The translations under genes and the position numbers were made by a program. A stretch of 64,000 nt of DNA. Origin: CAHJXG01 sp964235485 (lineage in GTDB: Bacteria > Pseudomonadota > Alphaproteobacteria > Acetobacterales > Acetobacteraceae). This document shows positions 53,055 through 61,917 of this stretch, one piece after another. A model generated the notes under the pieces. The model made no database searches and had not been told where the DNA came from. It saw nothing but the letters and a program-made list of their open reading frames with translations. Location of the stretch: positions 62,001 through 126,000 of the forward strand of contig CAXSAZ010000006.1 in assembly GCA_964235485.1 (NCBI GenBank), written 5' to 3'. Within the stretch, counting starts at the first letter, position 1. The number at the start of each line of letters is the position of its first letter.

Positions 53055-54599
53055 CTAGTTCACCTCAAGGAGCAGCCGGCTTTCCGAAAGCTCGGCCCGG
53101 GTCAGGCAAGCCGCGAAACGGCCGCCGGCGATGCAGTGCACGCGGTCGCACAAGGCGATCAGCTCCGGGAACTCGGCCGACGCGATCAGCACCGCCGCTC
53201 CCTGCTGCGCGAGGCCGCGGACCAGCGCGTAAAGCTCGGCCTTGGCGCCGACATCGACGCCCTCCGTCGGGTTGTCGAGCAGCAGCACTGGCGGCGTGTC
53301 CATGCGCCCGATGCGCGCGATCCAGCGGCCGAACACCACCTTCTGCTGGTTGCCGCCGGACAATTGCAGCACGTCCTGGCCCGGCCCGCTGCACTTCACC
53401 CGCAGCCGCGCCACGATGTCGCGCACCAAGGCGGAGGCCGGCCCGCTCCTCACGAAGCCGCCCCGGCTGATCTGGGCCAGCGATCCCGCCAGCACGTTCT
53501 CCTCCACGGACAGGCCGTGGAAGATCGCCTTGCGCAGCCGGTCGTCGGACACGAGGAAGATGCCGTGGTCGATGGCCTCCCCCACGCTGCGCGGCAGGCG
53601 CGCCAGCCCCGCGATCCGCATTTCCTCCGCGGTTGCCGGGTGCTGCACCCCCGCCAAGCGTTCCAGCAGCGCGGTCTGCCCGGCGCCGAGCACGCCGGCC
53701 ACGCCGACCACCTCGCCCCGCCCCACCGTCAGCTCCGGCACCTCCAGCCGGCCGACGCGCAGGCCGCGCGCCGCCACCATCCTGTTCTCCGCGCCGGCGG
53801 CGGCGTGGCTGTGCCAATCGGTGTCCTCGATGGCGCGTCCGACCATGAGGCGCACGACTTCCGGCAGCGTGATGTCCGCCACCGCCCCATCATGCACCAC
53901 CCGCCCGTCCTTCAGCACCACCACGCGGTCGCATTGGGCGAACACCTCGTTCATGTGGTGGGAGATGAACAGGATGCCCAAGCCGCGCTGCTTCAGGTCC
54001 GCCAGGAACGCGAAAAGCTGCTGCGATTCGGCCAGCGTCAGGGAGGCGGTCGGCTCGTCCAGGATCAGGATGCGCGGGCCGGTCGCCAGCGCCTTGAGGA
54101 TGTCCAGGATCTTGAGTTCGCCCAGGCTCAACGTGTCGCACTCGCGCGACAGGTCGATCTTGACCCCGAACCGGTCGGCCAGCGCCTGCGCCGCGGACAG
54201 GAGCCGCCGCTTGTGGATCAGCCCGGCGCGCAGCGGCTCCCGCCCCAGCATGATGTTCTCCGCACCCGTCAGCGGGCGGATGATCGCGACCTGCTGGTGC
54301 GCGACCGCGATCCCCGCGGCCAGCGCGTCGGCCACGCCGCGGAACCGCGCCGGGCGCCCGTCCACCGTGAGCGTCCCGGCATCCGGCGTCAGCGCGCCGC
54401 AGATGATCTTGACCAGGGTGGACTTGCCGGCCCCGTTCGCCCCCACCAGCGCCAGCATCTCGCCCGCGTGCACGCTGAGGTCCACGTCGGCCAGCGCCGG
54501 CGTGCCGCCGAAGCTCTTGCCCACGGCGCTGGCCCCCAGGAGCGCCCCCGACACCGGCTCCGACACCGCCAAGCGCGGGCGGGGCTGCATCCCCGCCAT
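53055..54599 (-). CDS. sugar ABC importer ATPase (RbsA-like)
   Basis: A 514-residue double ATPase. Domain one has Walker A GANGAGKS, signature LSLGELKI (degenerate LSGG) and Walker B LILDEPTAS. Domain two has GVLGAGQT, the signature LSGGNQQK and Walker B LLLDNPTEGVD, in which the catalytic Glu appears replaced by Asn (DNPT), so one site may be weak. The usual asymmetry of RbsA-type proteins makes this plausible. The start at ATG 54599 or 54590 is uncertain. Confidence 0.92.
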   Translation of the reverse strand: MAGMQPRPRLAVSEPVSGALLGASAVGKSFGGTPALADVDLSVHAGEMLALVGANGAGKSTLVKIICGALTPDAGTLTVDGRPARFRGVADALAAGIAVAHQQVAIIRPLTGAENIMLGREPLRAGLIHKRRLLSAAQALADRFGVKIDLSRECDTLSLGELKILDILKALATGPRILILDEPTASLTLAESQQLFAFLADLKQRGLGILFISHHMNEVFAQCDRVVVLKDGRVVHDGAVADITLPEVVRLMVGRAIEDTDWHSHAAAGAENRMVAARGLRVGRLEVPELTVGRGEVVGVAGVLGAGQTALLERLAGVQHPATAEEMRIAGLARLPRSVGEAIDHGIFLVSDDRLRKAIFHGLSVEENVLAGSLAQISRGGFVRSGPASALVRDIVARLRVKCSGPGQDVLQLSGGNQQKVVFGRWIARIGRMDTPPVLLLDNPTEGVDVGAKAELYALVRGLAQQGAAVLIASAEFPELIALCDRVHCIAGGRFAACLTRAELSESRLLLEVN

Positions 54600-54604
54600 C
54601 CCGG

Positions 54605-55711
54605 TCAGCCCTTCATGCCGGCAAGCGCCCGGTCGCGGTAGATGTAATACAGGTCCGTCGCTTCATAGGTCGGCGTGCCCGCGGCCGGCACGTTGACGCC
54701 GTTGACGAGCAAGGGCGCCGGGAACTCCACGGTGGGCACCGGCACCACCTCCTTGGCCGGGCGGCCCTTGCCCACGATCTCGTTGACCAGCCAGCCGGTG
54801 TAGGCGCCCCAGGCCTCGAACGCCTGCGCCGTGGTGGCCTTGAGCGGGTAGCTCGTGTCGCGCATCCGGTCCAGCGCCGTGGGATGGCCGTCCGCCGACA
54901 CGACGAACACCTTGTCCTGCATGTTGCGCGACTTGATGACCTCGGAGGCCGCCATTCCCGGCTCGTCCCAAGGGCACCAGATGGCATCGAGGTCGTTGCC
55001 ATGGCGCGCCAGCCAGTCGTTCACCACGTTCTGCGTCGTCTCGTAGAACCCGGCATACTGGATCACCCGCTCGGCGCTCAGGCCGATCCACTCGTTCTCC
55101 GACAGCACGGCGCGCATCACCTTGCCGCGCTTGCGCGTGCCGTGGTGGAAGTTGGCGATCACGGCGCAGATCTTCGCCTTCTCCTTGCCCTCCCCCAGCA
55201 GCCGATCCACCATGTATTGGGTGTACTGCCCGCCCATCACCCAGTTGTTGCTGGTGATGTCGGCGATGGCCGGCGCCTGCCAGCCGCTGTCCAGGCTGAA
55301 GAACGGGATCTTGGAGCGCGTCAGGCTTTCCAGCGCGCTGTGCGCCGCCGTCAGCGTGCCGTACATCACCAAAACGGCGTCGGACTTGGCGGTGATCGCG
55401 TTCTCGATCTGGCTGACCAGCGCGCCGGGGTCGCCCTTGGCGTCGGTCTGGTTGATCTCCCAGCTCTTGTCGAGGCCCGTTGACTTCAGCCATTGCTGGA
55501 ACCCGGCCCAACTGCGCTGGTCCGACTGCGCCGACATCTGCTGCGCCACCACGGCGAGCTTCACCGGCTTGGCCTGCGCCTGGGCGCGCGCCGGGGCGCT
55601 GCCGAGCGCGAACTGGGCAAGCTGCACGCCGCCCGCCGCGGCGGCGGTGAGGCCCAGGCTGCCGCCCAGCACACCGCGGCGGGTCGGCCGGGCAATCAGA
55701 TCGTTCATCAT
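54605..55711 (-). CDS. sugar ABC importer binding protein
   Basis: A 368-residue periplasmic binding protein of the RbsB-like family. The N-terminus has ARPTRRGVLGGSLGLTAAA, a twin-arginine-like signal, with cleavage likely near PARAQA. The mature part begins VKLAVVAQQMSAQSDQRSW and includes DAIWCPWDEPGMAA and FVVSADGHP, part of the ligand cleft. AGGAGG is about 10 bases before ATG 55711 (a second ATG follows at once). It pairs with the RbsA/RbsC-like genes downstream. Confidence 0.9.
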   Translation of the reverse strand: MMNDLIARPTRRGVLGGSLGLTAAAAGGVQLAQFALGSAPARAQAQAKPVKLAVVAQQMSAQSDQRSWAGFQQWLKSTGLDKSWEINQTDAKGDPGALVSQIENAITAKSDAVLVMYGTLTAAHSALESLTRSKIPFFSLDSGWQAPAIADITSNNWVMGGQYTQYMVDRLLGEGKEKAKICAVIANFHHGTRKRGKVMRAVLSENEWIGLSAERVIQYAGFYETTQNVVNDWLARHGNDLDAIWCPWDEPGMAASEVIKSRNMQDKVFVVSADGHPTALDRMRDTSYPLKATTAQAFEAWGAYTGWLVNEIVGKGRPAKEVVPVPTVEFPAPLLVNGVNVPAAGTPTYEATDLYYIYRDRALAGMKG

Positions 55712-55762
55712 GGTTCTTCTCCCTCCTTGTTCTTTGTTAAACCGGCACGGCCCGACGGCGCG

Positions 55763-57052
55763 TCATCCGAACAGCGCGGCCACCTCCGCCGGCTGGTCCC
55801 AATGGGGGACGTGGCCGGCATCCCCGATCAGGTGCACCGCCGCGCGGCTGCCCGCCTCCTTCACCTGCGTCCAAGGAATGATGCGGTCCTGGACGCCCCA
55901 CACCACGCGGACGGGCATCGCCGCCGCATGGAGGTCGCCGGTGATGTCGATCTGCTGGCCGCCCTCGTCCGCCAGCGCGTCGGCCAGGGCGACCAGCCGT
56001 CCGCGGGACAGCTCCGAGGCCAGGGCGTCGAGCTGCGCCGCCGTGAGCTGCGCCGGACGCACCGTGAGCCGGCGCAGCAGGTGCCGCAGCGCCCCGGCGG
56101 TTCGGACCCGCACGATGCCGCGCACGAAATCGGCGTCGATCCCGCGGTCCAGGCCCGCCGGCGCCAGCAAGGTGAGCCGCCGCACCCGGCTTGGCGCCCG
56201 CCGGGCCACCCGCGCCGCCACCGCGCCGCCGAGCGAATGCCCGACCAACTCGACCGGCTCGCCCCCCAGGCGTTCCAGGAACGCCGTCGCCGCGCCCGCC
56301 ACGGTTTCGATGTCCGGCGCCTCGATGCCGGTCGCGCCGTGGCCGGGCAGGTCCGCCGCGACCACGGTGCGGCCCGACCGTGCCAGCGCCGCGGCGAGCG
56401 AGGCCCAGCTTTGCACGTCCGCCGCCAGCCCGTGCAGCAGCACGATGCGCGCCCCCATGGCGGCCTCCGGCCCCCAGGTCCGGTAGGCGATGCGGCCCTC
56501 CGGCAGGTCGAACCCGTGCAATACGGCCCCAATCGACGAAGCCTGGGCCGGCGATGTCGGAACCGACGCCGAGGGGAGCGCGGCCCGCACGTCGGCCACC
56601 TGGATGCGGCCCCGCCGCCCGCTGCCCTTCACCTCCGCAAGCGCGACGCCGTGCTGCCGGGCGACCGACCGCGCCAAGGGGGTCGCGCGCAGGCCATGGC
56701 CGGCGGCAGGTCCGGCGGTGGGCGCAGGCTCCGGGACTGCTGGCGTGGGTGCCGAGGCCGGCTGCGGAGCCTCCGCGGCGGGCGCCGGCGCCGCGGCCTG
56801 CGCCGGGGCCGCCGCCCCGTCGTCGTAGCGGCACAGCACCGCGCCCACGTCGGCGTCCTGGCCGGCCGGCACCACGATCTCCACCACCACGCCGTCGGCC
56901 AGCGCCGGCATCTCCACGACCGTCTTGTCGCTTTCGACCTCCACCAGCGTTTCGCCCCGGCGGAACGCTTCGCCGGGTTGCTTCAGCCACGCGGCGATGC
57001 GGCCGGTTTCCATGGTCTCGCCGAGGCGCGGCAGGGTCAGATCGACGATCAT
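55763..57052 (-). CDS. acoC: acetoin-dehydrogenase-type E2: lipoyl domain fused to alpha/beta hydrolase
   Basis: A 429-residue protein with a lipoyl domain (residues 1-80; lipoyl-Lys in VESDKTVVEMPA), an Ala/Pro linker, a peripheral-subunit-binding domain (about 118-155; RATPLARSVARQHG) and an alpha/beta-hydrolase domain with GHSLGG. A hydrolase-like fold instead of the classical acyltransferase is the hallmark of AcoC-type acetoin dehydrogenase E2. ATG 57052 overlaps the E1beta stop. No E3 (dihydrolipoamide dehydrogenase) gene is seen, so E3 must come from elsewhere. Confidence 0.9.
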   Translation of the reverse strand: MIVDLTLPRLGETMETGRIAAWLKQPGEAFRRGETLVEVESDKTVVEMPALADGVVVEIVVPAGQDADVGAVLCRYDDGAAAPAQAAAPAPAAEAPQPASAPTPAVPEPAPTAGPAAGHGLRATPLARSVARQHGVALAEVKGSGRRGRIQVADVRAALPSASVPTSPAQASSIGAVLHGFDLPEGRIAYRTWGPEAAMGARIVLLHGLAADVQSWASLAAALARSGRTVVAADLPGHGATGIEAPDIETVAGAATAFLERLGGEPVELVGHSLGGAVAARVARRAPSRVRRLTLLAPAGLDRGIDADFVRGIVRVRTAGALRHLLRRLTVRPAQLTAAQLDALASELSRGRLVALADALADEGGQQIDITGDLHAAAMPVRVVWGVQDRIIPWTQVKEAGSRAAVHLIGDAGHVPHWDQPAEVAALFG

Positions 57053-58032
57053 CGGCGGAGCATCCGCTTCACCGTGGCCGCGATGAGTCCGGCCGTGGGG
57101 ATGCTGGCGCTTTCCAGGTCGGGCGACACCGGGATCGGGATGTCCTCTCCGGCGATCCGCACCACCGGGTCCTCCAGGAAGTCGAAGCATTCCTCGCCGA
57201 TCCGCGCCGACAGCTCGGCCGCGACGCCCCCGGTCAGCACGGCCTCGCTGACCACCACGGCGCGCGACGTGCGCTGCACGGAGGCGATCACCGTGTCCAT
57301 GTCGAGCGGGTTCAGCGTGCGCAGGTCGATGACCTCCAGCGAAACGCCTTCCCCCGCCAGCGCGTCCGCGGCGGCGAGGGCGACGTGCACCATGCGCGAA
57401 TAGGTCACGAGCGTCGCGTCCTGCCCGGCGCGGCGCACCACCGCCTTGCCCCAGGGCGCCGCGGGCGCGTCGAGGTCGGCCTTCTCCTTGCGGACGTAGA
57501 GCGACTTGTGCTCGATGAACACCACGGGATCGGGCAGCGTCAGGCTGTGGCGCAGCAGGTGGTAGGCGTCCGCCGCCGTGGCCGGCATCGCCAGCCGCAG
57601 CCCCGGCGTGTTCATGATCCAGCCCTCAAGGCTTTGCGAATGCTGCGCCCCCGCGGAGCGCCCGGTGCCTCCCTGGGTGCGCAGCACCATGGGCACGCCG
57701 ATCTGGCCGCCGAACATGTAGCGGATCTTGGCCGCCTGGTTGGCCAACTGGTCCATCACCAGGCCGAGGAAATCCACGTACATCAGCTCGGCGACGGGGC
57801 GCAGCCCGGTCATCGCCGCGCCCACGGCGACGCCGACGAGGCCCGCCTCGCTGATCGGCGTGTCGATCAGCCGCCCGGCGCCGAACTCGGCGATCAGGTC
57901 CTTGGTGACGCCGTAGGCCCCGCCGTAAGCGCCCACTTCCTCGCCGATGACGACCACGGTTTCGTCCTCGCGCATGGCGTCCTGCAGCGCCTTGCGCAGC
58001 GCGTCGCGGTAGGTGATCTCGGTCAGCGCCAT
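57049..58032 (-). CDS. acoB: acetoin-dehydrogenase-type E1 beta subunit
   Basis: A 327-residue ThDP-dependent E1 beta subunit. Family features are ETVVVIGEEVGAYGGAYGVT (cofactor-activating Glu), DTPISEAGLVGVAVGAA and the C-terminal VVVSEAVLTGGVAAELSARI region. With E1alpha it cleaves an acetoin-like hydroxyketone or a 2-oxo acid and passes the acyl group to the E2 lipoyl arm. It starts at ATG 58032, 4 bases after the E1alpha stop, and its stop overlaps the E2 start. Confidence 0.93.
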   Translation of the reverse strand: MALTEITYRDALRKALQDAMREDETVVVIGEEVGAYGGAYGVTKDLIAEFGAGRLIDTPISEAGLVGVAVGAAMTGLRPVAELMYVDFLGLVMDQLANQAAKIRYMFGGQIGVPMVLRTQGGTGRSAGAQHSQSLEGWIMNTPGLRLAMPATAADAYHLLRHSLTLPDPVVFIEHKSLYVRKEKADLDAPAAPWGKAVVRRAGQDATLVTYSRMVHVALAAADALAGEGVSLEVIDLRTLNPLDMDTVIASVQRTSRAVVVSEAVLTGGVAAELSARIGEECFDFLEDPVVRIAGEDIPIPVSPDLESASIPTAGLIAATVKRMLRR

Positions 58033-58036
58033 GGGA

Positions 58037-59056
58037 TCAGGCCGACGCCAAGATGCGGTCGAGGCGGCGCTGCAGCGGCTCCGGTTCCGGCTCGCCGGGT
58101 CCGTAAACGTCGCGGAACATGCTGGCCGGCGGCGGCGCGTCGGCGGCGGCGGCGAAGTCGATGGTGGCGTTCATCTCCTGCACGACCTCCGCATCCAGCG
58201 CGTCGAGCGCGGCGGCGCTGGCCAAGCCGCGCTCCACCAGCGCGTCGCGGGCGCGGGCGATCGGGTCGCGCTTGCGGCCGATCTCCTCCTCCTCCGCGGT
58301 GCGATACGGGCTTTTGTCCATGCGGCCATGGCCGAAGAAGCGGAAGCAGGACACCGACATGAACCCCGGGCGGCCCGCCCGCGCCTCGTCGGCCAGCACC
58401 TGCGCCGTGTGGAACACCGCTTCCACGTCCTCGCCGTCCACCATCTTGGCCAGAAGGCCGAACGCTTCCGCCCGGCGGTCGAACTCGACGGAGCGGGTGG
58501 CGAGGTCGATGCGCGTGCCCATGCCGTACTGGTTGTTCACGCACACGAACAGCACCGGCAGGTCCCACAGCGCCGCCATGTTCATGCTCTCGTAAAGCAC
58601 GCCCTGCTGCATCGCCCCGTCGCCGAAGAACGCGACGGAGATCGCGCCCGTCTTCTGCCGTTTGTAGCTCAGCCCCGCGCCGACCACGTGCGGGATGCCG
58701 CCGCCGACGATGGCGTTGGCGCCCAGATGCCCCAACGCCATGTCGGCGATGTGCATGGACCCGCCCTTGCCCCGGCAGTACCCGGCGTCCCGCCCGGCGA
58801 TCTCCGCCATCATGCGCGAGGGCTCCGCGCCGCGGGCGAGGAAGATGCCGTGGCCGCGGTGGTGCGTGGTGAAGCTGTCCTGCGGCTGCATGGCGGCGCC
58901 CACCCCGGCGGCGGCGCCCTCCTCGCCGATGGACAGATGCAGCATGGAGCCGGCGGACAAGCCGCGGGCGTAAAGCTCCGCCACCCGCTCCTCGAAGGTG
59001 CGGATGCGGCGCATGGTGCGGTAAAGGTCAGCAAGCGGCGTGTTGGACGGTGTCAT
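58037..59056 (-). CDS. acoA: acetoin-dehydrogenase-type E1 alpha subunit
   Basis: A 339-residue ThDP-dependent E1 alpha subunit. The ThDP motif runs from GDGAMQQGVLYESMN to VCVNNQYGMGT (Gly-Asp-Gly ... Asn-Asn). CRGKGGSMHIAD and RFFGHGRMDKSPYR are typical for acetoin/pyruvate E1 alpha. The active-site HHRGHG motif is intact. ATG 59056 overlaps the kinase stop (ATGA). Whether the substrate is acetoin or another alpha-hydroxyketone made after the kinase/SDR steps is open. Confidence 0.93.
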   Translation of the reverse strand: MTPSNTPLADLYRTMRRIRTFEERVAELYARGLSAGSMLHLSIGEEGAAAGVGAAMQPQDSFTTHHRGHGIFLARGAEPSRMMAEIAGRDAGYCRGKGGSMHIADMALGHLGANAIVGGGIPHVVGAGLSYKRQKTGAISVAFFGDGAMQQGVLYESMNMAALWDLPVLFVCVNNQYGMGTRIDLATRSVEFDRRAEAFGLLAKMVDGEDVEAVFHTAQVLADEARAGRPGFMSVSCFRFFGHGRMDKSPYRTAEEEEIGRKRDPIARARDALVERGLASAAALDALDAEVVQEMNATIDFAAAADAPPPASMFRDVYGPGEPEPEPLQRRLDRILASA

Positions 59057-60555
59057 GGCGTGGGCGCCTCGCGGAGCGGTTGGAGGGCGGGGTAAAGCTG
59101 GGCGTAGCGCCGGTAGATCTCGTCGTAGCGGGCGGCGCGGGCCGGGTCCGGCTCGATCCGGCGGCCGGGGCGGACCATGGCGGCGATGCCGTCGTCGATG
59201 CTGCCGAACTGCCCGGCGCCAAACGCCGCCAGCACCGCCGCGCCCAGCGACGGCGCTTCCGCCACCTCCGGCACCACCACCGGCAGCCCGGCGGTGTCGG
59301 CGTGGATCTGCAGCCAAAGCGGCGAGCGCGTGGCCCCGCCGCCGGCGGTGATCTCGGCGGCGCCGCAGCCGGCCTCCGCCATGCGGTCGATGATGGCGCG
59401 GGTGCCGAAGCCGATGCCTTCCAGCATGGCGCGGAACAGGTGCGCCGCGGTGTGGTGCAAGGACAAGCCGGTGATGGCGCCGCGCGACAGCGGGTCGGTG
59501 TACGGGGTGCGGTTGCCTTGGAAATGGTCCAACACCAGCAACCCATCCGCACCCGGGTCGAGCCGCGCCGCCGCGGCGTTGAGCGCGTCGAGATCGATCG
59601 CGTCGCCCGTGATCCGCCGCAGCCAGGCGACGATGGAGCCGGTCGAGGTTTGCCCGCCTTCCAGGATCGTGCGGCCGGGATACACCGCGTCCTGATAGGT
59701 GCCCCACAAGCCCGGGACGTGCGCCGCGCCGGTGCCCACGGCGAACTGCAAGTGCGAGGAGCCGGTGATCAGTGCCAACTGGCCGGGCTTTGCCACCGCC
59801 AGCCCGATCATGCCGATCAGCGCGTCGGCGCCGCCCTGCACCACGAGCACCGTCTCGGCCAGTCCCAAGTGCTCCGCAGCGCGTGCCGTCAGCGGGCCGA
59901 CCACGGCGCCCGGCGCCAACACCTCCGCCGGCCACTTGGCCCGAAGCTCGCCGAGGTTCAACCGGTCGAGCAGGCTGTCCGGCCAGCCGCCGGCGTCCGC
60001 CCGGTAGTGCCAGCGGATGGACACGTTGTTCAGGCTGGCGGCGCGGCGCCCGGTCAGGCGCCAGGTGAGGAAATCCTGGTACTCGCAGACGGTGTGCGCG
60101 GCCCGGAACACCTCCGGCTCGTGCCGGGCCAGCCACAGCGCCTTGGGGATCATCCACTCGGCGGAGACCGGGCCGCGGCCTGCGCCGTTGATCGCGAGCG
60201 CCGGGTCGCCGGTGGCGAGCACGGCGTCGGCCTCCGCCCCGGCGCGCACGTCCATCCAGAGGAGCGCCGGGCGCAGCGGACGCGCCGCCGCATCGAGCGC
60301 CACCACGGTGCAGCAGGTCGTGGCCGTGCACAGCGCATCCACGTCCTGCGGGCCGATGCCGGCCGCGGCCGTCGCTTCCCGCACCGCCGCGGCCAGCGCG
60401 GACCACCATGCCTCCGGGTCCTGCTCCGCCCGCGCGCCGGGGGCGAACTGGGTGTCGTAGGGGGCTTTGGCCGTGGCGACGCTGCGGCCGGCCCCGTCGA
60501 ACACGGTGGCGCGCAGGCTTTCCGTCCCGCCGTCGATGCCGATGACATGCCCCAT
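59053..60555 (-). CDS. FGGY family carbohydrate kinase
   Basis: A 500-residue sugar kinase of the FGGY (xylulokinase/ribulokinase) family. The N-terminal ATP/sugar signature VIGIDGGTESLRATVFD, the substrate-facing WMDVRAGAEAD and the C-terminal AGGGATRSPLWLQI plus LGAAVLAAFGAG blocks are present. Homologues with this GTES variant include erythritol- and ribulokinase-like proteins, but specificity is not readable. It is the first gene of the minus-strand operon and faces a SorC-type regulator across palindromic operators. Confidence 0.9.
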   Translation of the reverse strand: MGHVIGIDGGTESLRATVFDGAGRSVATAKAPYDTQFAPGARAEQDPEAWWSALAAAVREATAAAGIGPQDVDALCTATTCCTVVALDAAARPLRPALLWMDVRAGAEADAVLATGDPALAINGAGRGPVSAEWMIPKALWLARHEPEVFRAAHTVCEYQDFLTWRLTGRRAASLNNVSIRWHYRADAGGWPDSLLDRLNLGELRAKWPAEVLAPGAVVGPLTARAAEHLGLAETVLVVQGGADALIGMIGLAVAKPGQLALITGSSHLQFAVGTGAAHVPGLWGTYQDAVYPGRTILEGGQTSTGSIVAWLRRITGDAIDLDALNAAAARLDPGADGLLVLDHFQGNRTPYTDPLSRGAITGLSLHHTAAHLFRAMLEGIGFGTRAIIDRMAEAGCGAAEITAGGGATRSPLWLQIHADTAGLPVVVPEVAEAPSLGAAVLAAFGAGQFGSIDDGIAAMVRPGRRIEPDPARAARYDEIYRRYAQLYPALQPLREAPTP

Positions 60556-60576
60556 GGAGCCTGGCCCGTTCCCCTC

Positions 60577-60589
60577 TGTGCATCGCACA
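60577..60589. promoter_or_regulatory. palindromic operator, proximal to the kinase
   Basis: Perfect 13-base palindrome TGTGC-ATC-GCACA in the 153-base gap between the kinase operon and the SorC-type gene. The half-site is identical to the one 25 bases away. It is a predicted binding site for the SorC-type regulator. Confidence 0.75.
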
Positions 60590-60601
60590 GGCTGATCGTG
60601 T

Positions 60602-60614
60602 TGTGCGCTGCACA
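60602..60614. promoter_or_regulatory. palindromic operator, proximal to the regulator
   Basis: Perfect 13-base palindrome TGTGC-GCT-GCACA, centre to centre 25 bases from the first, about two and a half helical turns. The repeated half-site with variable 3-base centre strongly suggests a real operator pair. Confidence 0.75.
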
Positions 60615-60708
60615 TATGCCGTGCGTGGCGACAATTGTTCTCGGGCGCAGCTTCGTCATTTGGCGGCACGGCTGTCAACTGCTATTTCGCGTCCATGGCG
60701 GTCCAACG

Positions 60709-61695
60709 ATGCTGACCCTGCACGCGGCGCACGAGCCGGACGCCGCGATCCTCGTTCGGGCGGCCTGGCTCTACCATGTCGGCGGCCTCACGCAGGAGGA
60801 GGTGGCGGGGCGGCTCGGGGTGCACCGCACGCGCGTCGTGCGCCTGCTCGCCGAGGCGCGGGAGCGCGGGCTGGTGAGCGTCAGCATCAACCACGAGGCG
60901 GTGCGCGACCTGGCCACGGAGGACGCCATCGCGCGCCGCCACGGCCTGGACTTCTGCCTCGTGACCCCGGCGATGGACGACATGGCCGCCGAGCCGGCGC
61001 TGGCCGCCGCCCAGGCGGCGATTGCCCGCCGGGCCGTGGGGAGCGCCGCCGCGGCCTTCCTCAAGGGCCGGCTCATGCTGGGCCGCCCGGTCACGGTGGG
61101 CATCAGTTGGGGCCGCACGCTGGAACAGATGGCGCTGCACCTTTCGGGCGTGCATAACCCCCAGGCGCGCTTCGTGTCCTTGATGGGGTCGCTCACCCGC
61201 AACTCCGCGTCCAACCCGTTCGAGGTCGTGCAGGCGCTGGCGGCCCGCACCGGCGGCGAGGGGTATTTCCTGCCGGTGCCGTTCATCGCCGACAGCCCGG
61301 CGGACCGGGCGGTGCTGATGTCGCAGCGCACCGTGGCCGAGGTGCTGTCCATCGCGGAGGGTGCCGACCTTTACCTCATCAGCGTCGGCGAGCTGCTGGA
61401 AACCTCCATCCTGCGGCAGCAGTCCATGCTGTCCGCGGCCGAACTGCGCAGCGTCCGCGCGCAGGGCGCGGTTGCGGACTCGCTTGGGCAACTGTTTGAC
61501 GGACACGGGGCGCCGGTCGATCACGAGCTGGCCCGCCGCACCCTGGCCCTGGACTTCGAGCGGCTGCGGAACCGCGACGTGGTGCTGCTGGCCGGCGGGC
61601 TGCAGAAGGCCGCGGCGGTTCAGGCCTTGCTGCGGACCGGCGTTGTCCGCGGCCTGGTGATCGACGGCGACGCCGCGAAGGCCTTGGCGGCGTAG
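60709..61695 (+). CDS. SorC/DeoR-type sugar-responsive transcriptional regulator
   Basis: A 328-residue regulator of the SorC (sugar-binding) family. The N-terminal helix-turn-helix is visible as YHVGGLTQEEVAGRLGVHRTRVVRLLAEA. The sugar-phosphate-binding domain follows, with VGISWGRTLEQM, the conserved family loop, and a C-terminal VVLLAGGLQKAAAVQALLRTG. Members bind a phosphorylated sugar, here perhaps the kinase product. ATG 60709 is preferred. It is divergent from the kinase operon, with two TGTGC-N3-GCACA palindromes in the gap. Confidence 0.92.
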   Translation: MLTLHAAHEPDAAILVRAAWLYHVGGLTQEEVAGRLGVHRTRVVRLLAEARERGLVSVSINHEAVRDLATEDAIARRHGLDFCLVTPAMDDMAAEPALAAAQAAIARRAVGSAAAAFLKGRLMLGRPVTVGISWGRTLEQMALHLSGVHNPQARFVSLMGSLTRNSASNPFEVVQALAARTGGEGYFLPVPFIADSPADRAVLMSQRTVAEVLSIAEGADLYLISVGELLETSILRQQSMLSAAELRSVRAQGAVADSLGQLFDGHGAPVDHELARRTLALDFERLRNRDVVLLAGGLQKAAAVQALLRTGVVRGLVIDGDAAKALAA

Positions 61696-61702
61696 GCCGT
61701 TT

Positions 61703-61736
61703 CGTAGGACGGATAAGCGAAGCGTCGTCCGTCATG
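61703..61736. repeat. second REP-like element
   Basis: Sequence around GTAGGACGGATAAGCGAAGC followed by GTCGTCCGTC matches a dispersed intergenic repeat type known from many proteobacteria, with a short stem (GACGGA and TCCGTC). It lies just after the SorC-type stop, a usual REP location. Confidence 0.65.
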
Positions 61737-61917
61737 GACGGGTCAAGGCATTCGGCCGCTGGTATTGCTCGGATAAACGCTAAAGCAAGCGCGCCGCCGC
61801 CGGGCAGGACGCCGGCGCCTCCCCCGCCACGAGCGCACAGCGCCGCTGCCTGCTCCAGTCGCCCGGGTTCATCCCGGGCGACGAGCACAGACGGCGATCA
61901 GGGCGCTTCATGCGCCC

